Positions 56,601 through 64,000 of a stretch of 64,000 bases of DNA are shown in pieces; within the stretch, counting starts at the first letter, position 1, and the number at the start of each line of letters is the position of its first letter. The DNA comes from Galeruca laticollis (taxonomy: Eukaryota > Arthropoda > Insecta > Coleoptera > Chrysomelidae), in the NCBI GenBank assembly GCA_963921935.1, contig OY998185.1:32828487-32892486 (forward strand). Reading direction: 5' to 3'. Made by a program: the position numbers and the translations under genes. The notes below the pieces were generated by a model that made no database searches, had not been told where the DNA came from, and worked only from the letters and a program-made list of their open reading frames with translations.

Positions 56601-57495
56601 TAAAATCACTTCGACTGATGATAGCCCTATTTATACAAAATCTTACAGGCTTCCCGAAATACATAGGGAAGAAGCTAATAGACAAATTACAAAAATGTTA
56701 GACGAAGGTATTATTGAACCGTCTACATCTGCATTCTCCTCGCCAATTTGGATTCTTCCCAAAAAACTAGATGCATCAGGAAGAAAGAAATGGCGTTTAC
56801 TTATTGATTATAGAAAATTAAATGAGAAAACAGTTCAAAATAGATACCCAATTGCTAGAATACACGAAATACTAGACAGATTAGGCAGAGCAAATTACTT
56901 CACAACACTTGATCTCGCAAGTGGTTTTCACCAAATTGAAATAGACCCTCAAGACATTGACAAGACAGCTTTCAGTACTCCCCAGGGACATTTTCATTTC
57001 AAACGTATGAGTTTCGGACTTAAAAATGGCCCATCAACTTTCTAAAACGTAATGGACAATGTATTGCGTGGTTTTACTGACTAAACGTGCATAGTTTATT
57101 TAGACGAAATCTTAATATATAGTACATCCCTTCAGGAACACTTAGAAAAATTAAAATCTGTTTTTGAAAGACTTAGACAACACAATCTAAAAGTTCAACT
57201 TGATAAATCTGAATTCTTAAAGAAAACAATTATGTATTTAGGACATATAATCACACCCAACGGCGTAAAGCCTAGCCTGGACAAAATTTCAATCATTGAA
57301 AATTGTCCAGTTCCCAAAAGTCAAACAGAAATTAAAAGCTTCTTAGGTCTCTTAGGTTACTACCGACGTTCCATAGCAGACTTTGTTAAAATAACAAAAC
57401 CCATGACCAAATGTTTGAAAAAAGGTTGAAAAATTATTCATAACGAAGAATTTCTTAATTCATTTCAAACTTGTAAGGAGATATTAACCAATGAC
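56601..57495 (+). pseudogene. Gypsy pol: reverse transcriptase
   Basis: LDEGIIEPSTSAFSSPIW, KWRLLIDYRKLNEKT, RANYFTTLDLASGFHQIEI (motif A), FSTPQGHFHFKRMSFGLKNG (motif B). Stops occur near 57045 and 57085. Motif C is VYLDEILIYS, where YLDD is expected. Then MYLGHIITPNGVKP and KSFLGLLGYYRR, with a stop at 57427. The second YLDD Asp is Glu. Confidence 0.85.
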
Positions 57496-58485
57496 CCCAT
57501 TTTGCAATATCCTGATTTCTCAAAAACTTTTATTCTCACAACCGATGCTAGTAAATATGCAATAGGTGCAGTTTTATCCCAAGGAAGCGTACTCAATGAC
57601 AAACCCATAGCATATGCTTCTAGAACTCTAAATCAATCTGAAATTACCTATTCGGTTATAGAAAAAGAATTGCTTGCCATTGTGTGGGCATGTAAACATT
57701 TCAGGCCTTATTTATACGGCAGACAATTTCATATTTACACAGATCACAAACCTCTTTCTTGGTTATTTGGTCTTAAAGAACCAAATTCCAAATTAGTCCG
57801 ATGGCGTTTAAAGTTGGAAGAGTATGATTATAAAATCTTCTATGAAAAGGGAAAATTAAATTCCAATGCCGATTGCTTATCTCGAATTCCTAACAATGCA
57901 TTAGAAACAGAATCAATAGTAAACAACCCCGGAGATTCCCAAAACGCTATTCTAGATTTCTTACAGCAGTTTGCTGAAAATATTCTCATAGATCCACAAC
58001 CTTCCACAAGTAACATTAATCAATCAAAAGTTAACATATTATCTGACGTACAAATACAACCCCCAATACTACAAGAAAATGATGATCGTAATGATTTAAA
58101 CACTCCTGAACCCTTCTGGATAAAACCTGACTCAGACGATTCTGACAATATAACAAACCATTCAGCAAAAGATAACAACAGTAACGGTATACCCATTTTA
58201 AACGAAATGATAAATAATAAAGTGCATCAATTTCTTGTTTATCCAAATATATATTCAAAATCAGATGTTTCTCGTGAAACATATGAAAATAAAAAAAAAA
58301 TGAAAATTAAAATTCCCGAGAGAGATAACGAAAAATTCATTTTCTGTTTTATTGCTGAATATACAGATTCAAATAATACATTTTATATGTACCTTCATAA
58401 TGATAATGTATATCGTGATTTTAATAATGTTTATCTACGAACGGACCGAAATTATTTAAATGTACTAAATTACTTAATACTGTGA
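57496..58485 (+). pseudogene. Gypsy pol: RNase H and linker
   Basis: 327 codons open: FILTTDASKYAIGAVLSQG, KPIAYASRTLNQSEITYSVIEKELLAIVWA, FHIYTDHKPLSWLF, ADCLSRI. The catalytic D-E-D positions of RNase H are visible. A variable acidic linker follows and ends in the segment before integrase (NVYLRTDRNYLNVLNYLIL). Confidence 0.85.
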
Positions 58486-59578
58486 AAGATCAGGAAGGAC
58501 AAATTCTTTTGTCAAAAAACTACCATGAAGGTAAAAATAACCATCGAGGAATCAATGAAACTTTAGAACAATTACGTAAACTTTATTATTGGAAAAATAT
58601 GAAAAATACAGTCACAAACTACATTAATAATTGTACCATTTGTCAAAAAAAAATATAAAGTCATAATCCCTATGTTCCTCTCATGTTGACAGAAACAGCT
58701 TCTAGACCATTCCAAATTGTTCACATAGATGTTTTCGTTTTTGACGGAAAAAGTTATTTAACATTAATGGACGCATTCACAAAATTTGCACAAGCAATAT
58801 TCATTCCAGGCAAATCTGCAGTTGTTATAAGCAAAGCACTTATAATATATTTTGTTTCTTCTGGAATTCCCCAATCAATAACAGTCAATAAAGGTACAGA
58901 ATTTAACAATGAAACAGTTAAAAATCTCCTGGCATTACATAAAATAAAAGTTCACTTCACAACTCCTGGTCATCACGAGTCAAATTCAATAGTTGAAAGA
59001 TTACATTCCACCCTAATAGAACATTTAAGAATTTTAAGAGAAATTTATTGCAAAGAAAATGACTTAATGGACTATGCCATAATTGCCTACAATAATTCAA
59101 TATACAGTGCCACGAATTTCACACCTTTTGAACTTTCCTTTGGACATACACATTCTAGAAACCCTAACGAAATTTTTATGGCTCATTCATTTTATACAGA
59201 TTACGTTAATAACCATAAATAAAAATTAGAACATATTTATGAAGATGTTCGAGAAAATATGAATAAAAATAAACAAAAAATTATAGAGAAAACAAATATA
59301 CAAGGTGACACAAACATACAATTTAAAATAGGTCAAACTGTATTCATCCGAAACCCCAAAAATCGAAATAAAAAAAATAAAATATTTTTAGGACCTTATA
59401 ATATAACAAAAATATTAGATAGAAATAAAGTAGAAATTTCCAGAATATCATTAATACATAAGAAACGAATAATAGACAAACAAATAGTTTATATTAAAGA
59501 ATTAAGGAAACCTCCTATTACAGATTCTTCCTCTGGATCGTCAACGCAGAACAAGACACACCCCAGTACCATCACCTA
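58486..59578 (+). pseudogene. Gypsy pol: integrase
   Basis: HHCC zinc domain: YHEGKNNHRGINET ... CTICQKK, with a stop at 58656. The core starts at 58683: RPFQIVHIDVFVFDGKSYL (first Asp), then ITVNKGTEF, where the second Asp is Asn, then NSIVERLHSTLIEHLR (Glu). Stop at 59220. The C-terminal domain at 59259-59578 has FKIGQTVFIRNPKNRNKK and LGPYNITKI. Confidence 0.85.
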
Positions 59579-59883
59579 AATGATAATCCCGGTCTTCTTC
59601 ACATTCATTTAGGAACAGCACAAATTAAAATAAACTATTGGACGTTCATACATATATTTGATATTACAAACATTAACAAAGAATTTCTTGCTTTAAAGGA
59701 ACAATATAATAATCTCTTTATCGAAATAACTTGAAATTTATAATTTTAATAAACATTTTCAAAATTTTTATCACCTGATCAAGTTAATTGAACAGAAGAT
59801 TACTCTTCAATTGAACCAGTTAAATCCATTTTGGAACACAAAATCAAAGATATCATTATTTGACGGATTAGGATCTGCAATAA
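59579..59883 (+). pseudogene. Errantivirus env N-terminal remnant
   Basis: Weak plus-strand coding after pol with the opening pattern of errantivirus envelope genes and, near 59860, a Gly-Leu-Gly-Ser stretch at the fusion-peptide position. Stops interrupt it, and the gene ends where the PLE-B copy starts. The remainder of env and the 3' LTR are absent. Confidence 0.45.
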
Positions 59884-59937
59884 AGTGTTTTTAAATTAAA
59901 CTCACGGTCTCTAGTTAATTCCACAATATAATAAAAG

Positions 59938-60595
59938 TTTTAGTGGAGAACTCCCTAGATTTAACTGTTCATTGACAACTTCATATTGTGGGTTTCTTAG
60001 ATGTCTTCTAATTTCCAGTTCTTCAAGGAAATCCAGTTCTTGTTTCTTTTCATATATATGCAGCACTTCTAGTTCTGTGTTAGGTGTCAATGAATGATTG
60101 GTGTCAAGTGGATGTTTTGCGTAGTGGAATTTATCTGGTTGTTTTAATCTGTATGCTCGTAAGTGCTCACTGTATCGTATTTCAAAATTCCTAAGGGTCT
60201 GACCCAAATAGATAGCATTACATTCTGGACATTTGAGTTAATATATACCTGACTTCTTTGATAGTGGTATTTTTGTTTTTACATTTAACAATTTTGTACT
60301 AACGTTACTTTCGGTTTCAAAAGAAATTGTTGTATTCGTTGCTGAAGATATTATCTTTGAAATATTATTAGGAATATTTCCTGCATGTGTGATGGTTTTA
60401 TAAGTTTTAGTTTCATCAGCTTTTTTAGGATATATTAGTTGTAAAGCCACGTTTTTTTCTTTTTTACTAATTAGCTTATTTATCATATCTAATGGATAAC
60501 CGTTAGATGTTGCTATTTGTCTAATTGTATTAATCTCTATCAAAATTACATTTGTTCATAGGAACTGAAAAAGCTCTATGTATCATTGAATTAGT
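59938..60595 (-). pseudogene. PLE-B RT C-terminus + GIY-YIG, minus strand
   Basis: From 60595: MIHRAFSVPMN, a small gap, INTIRQIATSNGYPLDMINK, KKSGIY followed by a stop in place of Lys, LKCPECNAIYLGQTLRNFEIRYSEHLRAYRLKQPDKFHYAKH, NTELEVLHIYEKKQELDFLEELEIR. The YLG box and the Arg of the nuclease are intact. RT motifs are missing. Confidence 0.8.
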
Positions 60596-60604
60596 CTGTG
60601 TGAC

Positions 60605-60797
60605 ATAGGTAGGCATAAAATGAAATGTAACTTCTGTCATTCTGACGATGAAATTGATTTATCGAAACAATTGTCATTTTTTTAGAATTTTCAATAACTT
60701 TTATTATATTGTGGAATTAACTAGAGACCGTGAGTTTCATTTAAAAACACTAATATGAGAATATTCCACGAAGTAAGGGTCGAGACAGTTAATTTAA
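60605..60797 (+). repeat. PLE-B tail with hammerhead core
   Basis: CTGACGA (60642-60648), weakened helix II (GAAA opposite TATC, one mismatch), GAAAC (60664-60668), AATT, GTC (60673-60675). The core is intact; the stem is weaker than in other copies. Confidence 0.7.
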
Positions 60798-61124
60798 TAA
60801 TTATTGAAACTTAATACTTTAATCGGCTACATTGAAATTCCAGGTGGCGGGATTGTACCCTAAAAGTATATAATACAGTTTAAAAAATAAGGGTTTTTTC
60901 AACTTTTGAAATATTTCAGTTAGTAGGCATATTTTTAAAACGATTCACAATATTTCAAATTCTAGATGTACCATATACATACGAAAAAACTTAATATTGC
61001 AATAGGGTAGATATTATTATTAATAAAAAGACAGAGATTTGGATCTAGAAGAAAATATGTTCACTATTCAAGATATTTCAGAAGCTTCTCACATAAATAA
61101 AATAAAAAACAAATAGTTGGTAAT
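60798..61124. other. Unassigned AT-rich DNA
   Basis: Nothing recognised. Confidence 0.4.
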
Positions 61125-61893
61125 TATGTATTTTTCCAAAAAGGACCAAAAATGTGCCACTTCAGGTACATTAGTACCCGTTGTACTAAGTCTGGTCAAC
61201 TAAAAATCAAAACTTAGTACTTCAAGTACCATAGCACCCGTTGTACTGACTTCGGTGTGCTGAATATCAATAGCGTTCATCTTTGAGACGCCCTGAATAA
61301 TATCCAATCAGAAAATGGTATTGTATATACTCCGGAGGCTGCATCGTGCTAACAAACTGAAATTTTTCCAAAAATAAGAGAAACGTCGAACTTAAAGTAC
61401 TATTGCACTTGTTGTTCTGGATCTGGTGAGCTGTGAATCAATAGGGTTCACCCGAGAGATGTCCTGGATAATATTCAATTATAAAATTGTTGACTTGTTG
61501 GACTCCAGAGGATGTATCGTGTTAACAAATTGAAATTTCTCAAAAAATTACAAAAATTTCGTACTTCAAGTACCATAGCACCCGTTGTACTGGCTCTGGC
61601 AAGCTGAAAATCAATAGGCTCCATTTGTAAGATGTCCTGAACAATATTCAATCATAAAATTGGTGAAGTGTGGTACTCCAGAGGCTGTATCGTGCTAACA
61701 AGATATGTAACGAAAAGTGGCCGACAACAACGACGACAACGTACACACAGGATTTTTTTTTTAAAAACCGTTTTATCGTGTTATTCATGATGAAAAACGT
61801 GAAAATAACTGAAAAAAAAATTCAAAATTACAATTTTTTCTGGGGTAAACCAATAGTTTTCTCGAATACTGGATAGGTTGGGCGGAAAAGTAA
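61125..61893 (+). repeat. Satellite-bearing element, copy 3
   Basis: Same structure as 33236-34275: units with (T/G)CTAAC marks at 61348, 61521 and 61694 (173-bp spacing) and the unique right segment (CGAAAAGTGGCCGACAACAA ... GGATAGGTTGGGCGGAAAAG TA at 61893). Noncoding. Confidence 0.8.
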
Positions 61894-63098
61894 TATTGAA
61901 AAGAGTATCTCTGATTCTAGATTTTATAGTAGCAGCAATAGTAGTAGTCATAGCCATCGATATAGTTTTGCAGGTTTAGAAAATTTTAACATCGATACTA
62001 ACAATTCTTGTGAACAATTAGAGAATCTTTGAGACTTTAAAAACAGAAATATCTGTTAAGCTCATTTCCATTTGAAAATACACTGTATACAGTAAATAAG
62101 CTGAAGTGAAAACCTCTGTATGTCCGTTACAATTAATATTATATTAATCTAGTTGAAGAATATGTAACTTATGACAATGCATGCTCCAATCAACAAACAA
62201 AATTCAATTATTTATTATTGTTCTAATTTAACCCTTTTACTTTGGGTTAATTAGAGGGAATGTAGGTTATCTGGTTTGGCGAAGGACCACTACGGCCGTT
62301 TGTCACTGAAGTAACGATGAACCGTAGAATGAAATTAAACACTTATGTCACGTTACGATTTATATTGTCATGAAGTTATAATTTATTTATTTTGCGTCGA
62401 CAATTAAGACTTCACTTATTATTTACGCGATAACTGAAAGTATTTTGCACATACTTCGATGATTTATGAAATGATTAAAGCTTAAGGACACAAACGCCGG
62501 GTGATTTTATGAAATCAGGTACCTTGTTGTACCACGTTGTATGATGACAGAGGGTGTCTGAGAAGTGTGTCTGGGAAGTGGGTGAAAATATAATACTATT
62601 CCTATTTATAGATAGTTTAAAGTGAGTGGGAAGTACACGTGTGTGTCTTTTTTGGTGGGTGAGAAAGTTTGAGATTTTAAATGGAAAAATTCCTAGAACA
62701 ATAATCGTCTATATTTTGTATATTATGGTAGTGCTGAAATGGAATTTTGTCGATGTGTGGGAAGTTAGATGTTTTAGAAATACGATATATTTCTTCAAGT
62801 GGTGTGATCATTGAAATGGAAGTTTGTGGATGTGTGCGAAATTAGATGTTTGAGAATTATGATATATTTCTTCAAGGTCTGTGCAAGATATATGAATTAT
62901 GTTATACAGGGGAAGTAAAAATAAAATCACAGGAGAATTTGGTATTCAAATCAAATTCGAACATATTGGGGGCGCGGGAAGAATGGAAGAAAGGTGAGAG
63001 ATGGCTGCTCTGATGCAAGATTGTGAATGAAAGTGAATAATTTTGAGAGTAACTATGTAAATAGGTGTATAGGGGTTATAAAGTAACCTAATGTTGGT
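61894..63098. other. Unassigned DNA
   Basis: No gene or known repeat recognised. There is a weak local duplication at about 62735-62795 and 62810-62870 (GTGTGGGAAGTTAGATGTTT / GTGTGCGAAATTAGATGTTT). Confidence 0.4.
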
Positions 63099-63428
63099 GT
63101 CAGAGTGTTGTAAGGACTCTAATGTCATGAATGTAACGAATGAATAAGAGTTGAGGTTAGAGTGTTGTAAGGACTCTAACATCATGAATGTAACGAATGA
63201 ATAAGAGTTAAGGTTAGAGTGTTGTAAGGACTCTAATGTCATGAATGTAACGAATGAATAAGATTTGAGGTTAGAGTGTTGTAAGGACTCTAACGTCATG
63301 AATGTAACGAATGAATAAGAGTTGAGGTTAGAGTGTTGTAAGGACTCTAACGTCATGAATGTAACGAATGAATAAGATTTGAGGTTAGAGTGTTGTAAGG
63401 ACTCTAACGTCATGAGTGTAACGAATGG
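63099..63428. repeat. 57-bp minisatellite, about six units
   Basis: Units start at 63099, 63156, 63213, 63270, 63327 and 63384 (the last one partial). Each contains AGAGT-GTTGTAAGG-ACTCT, a short inverted repeat. 57 is a multiple of 3, which creates a 162-codon repetitive ORF on the minus strand; it is not regarded as a gene. Confidence 0.95.
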
Positions 63429-63429
63429 A

Positions 63430-63957
63430 AGCAATATACTCTAGAAATGGACTAGAGTTGTAAACGATAAGAGTGTAAGCAATATACTCTAGAAATGGAC
63501 TAGAGTTGTAAACGATAAGAGTGTAAGCAATATACTCTAGAAATGGACTAGAGTTGTAAACGATAAGAATATAAGCAATATACTCTAGAAATGGACTAGA
63601 GTTGTAAACGATAAGAAGGTAAGCAATATACTCTAGAAATGGACTAGAGTTGTAAACGATAAGAATGTGAGCAATATACTCTAGAAATGGACTAGAGTTG
63701 TAAACGATAAGAATGTAAGCAATATACTCTAGAAATGGACTAGAGTTGTAACCGATAAGAATATAAGCAATATACTCTAGAAATGGACTAGAGTTGTAAA
63801 CGATAAGAAGGTAAGCAATATACTCTAGAAATGGACTAGAGTTGTAAACGATAAGAATGTGAGCAATATACTCTAGAAATGGACTAGAGTTGTAAACGAT
63901 AAGAATGTAAGCAATATACTCTAGAAATGGACTAGAGTTGTAACCAATAAGAAGATA
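63430..63957. repeat. 48-bp minisatellite with 192-bp higher-order repeat
   Basis: Eleven units start every 48 bp from 63430 to 63910. Each contains CTCTAG-AAATGGA-CTAGAG, a hairpin-forming inverted repeat. The 8-bp unit ends run AGAATATA, AGAAGGTA, AGAATGTG, AGAATGTA in units 3-6 and repeat in that order in units 7-10, a four-unit higher-order period. Confidence 0.95.
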
Positions 63958-64000
63958 ATAATACCTTTGTCCAGGTATTCACATAAAAGAATAATACCTT

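Larger units (their letters stand above)
59884..60797. mobile_element. PLE-B inverted pair, both halves truncated
   Basis: Minus part 59884-60595: a tail shortened from about 340 to 50 bp (ribozyme deleted), then endonuclease and RT C-terminus. Plus part about 60605-60797: tail only, with the CACGAAGTAAGGGTCGAGAC terminus. It interrupts the Gypsy env. Confidence 0.75.

Noticed and set aside
62946..63434. 162-codon ORF with a 19-residue repeat
   Set aside because: Produced by the 57-bp minisatellite, whose period is a multiple of 3; no start context or homology.
63099..63957. Regular repeats that might look like a CRISPR array
   Set aside because: Units are directly adjacent without unique spacers, and the sequence is clearly eukaryotic.

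Overview
The window looks like repeat-dominated, AT-rich nuclear DNA of an animal, most likely an insect. The evidence is Penelope-like retroelements with GIY-YIG endonucleases, BEL/Pao and errantivirus-type Ty3/Gypsy elements, mariner, pogo/Tigger and Jockey/RTE elements, and long (AT)n arrays. The exact taxon cannot be read from this sequence. I find no host gene that I can name. Almost every coding segment is a broken piece of a transposable element (TE). Several short ORFs and possible exons remain unassigned.

Layout. 0.67-7.45 kb: a Penelope-like element (PLE, family A) as a head-to-head inverted pair, split by a block carrying an RTE-like LINE, AT microsatellites and a MITE. 7.9-9.0 kb: two small terminal-inverted-repeat (TIR) elements. 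9.74-14.77 kb: a 5 kb DNA transposon with a 4-bp target duplication (TSD) and a broken DDE-type transposase, itself split by a GATATCC-rich TIR element. 15.1-17.3 kb: a 5'-truncated LINE with an 11-bp TSD, a solo PLE tail with a hammerhead ribozyme, and two more tails. 17.9-19.2 kb: a satellite-bearing repeat and an ISXO2-like transposase fragment. 19.4-20.8 kb: a PLE family B copy with a 12-bp TSD. 22.2-24.35 kb: a pogo/Tigger-like transposase pseudogene. 27.7-39.35 kb: one BEL/Pao element (minus strand) opened by three later insertions: a PLE-B head-to-head pair (28.05-32.2), a 173-bp satellite element (33.24-34.28) and a Jockey LINE with a long uninterrupted ORF (35.7-38.5). 45.1-51.4 kb: PLE families C and D, a mariner element with 320-bp TIRs sitting in an (AT)n array, and another ribozyme-bearing tail. 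53.8-59.9 kb: an errantivirus-type Gypsy element truncated in env by another PLE-B copy. 61.1-61.9 kb: a third satellite element. 63.1-63.96 kb: two minisatellite arrays, one with higher-order structure.

The most interesting theme is the PLE tails. Family B tails carry recognisable type I hammerhead ribozymes: a CTGACGA box, a covarying helix II, then GAAAC-AATT-GTC. Other tails carry CTGATGA...GAAA followed at once by a self-complementary tetranucleotide (ACGT or AGCT), which suggests cleavage as dimers. Tails repeatedly face outward on both sides of an insertion, so many insertions look like palindromic pairs. In the 28-32 kb pair both halves share the same nonsense change, as expected if both were copied from one template. 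Most element ends lie in (AT)n arrays, which appear to act as insertion targets.
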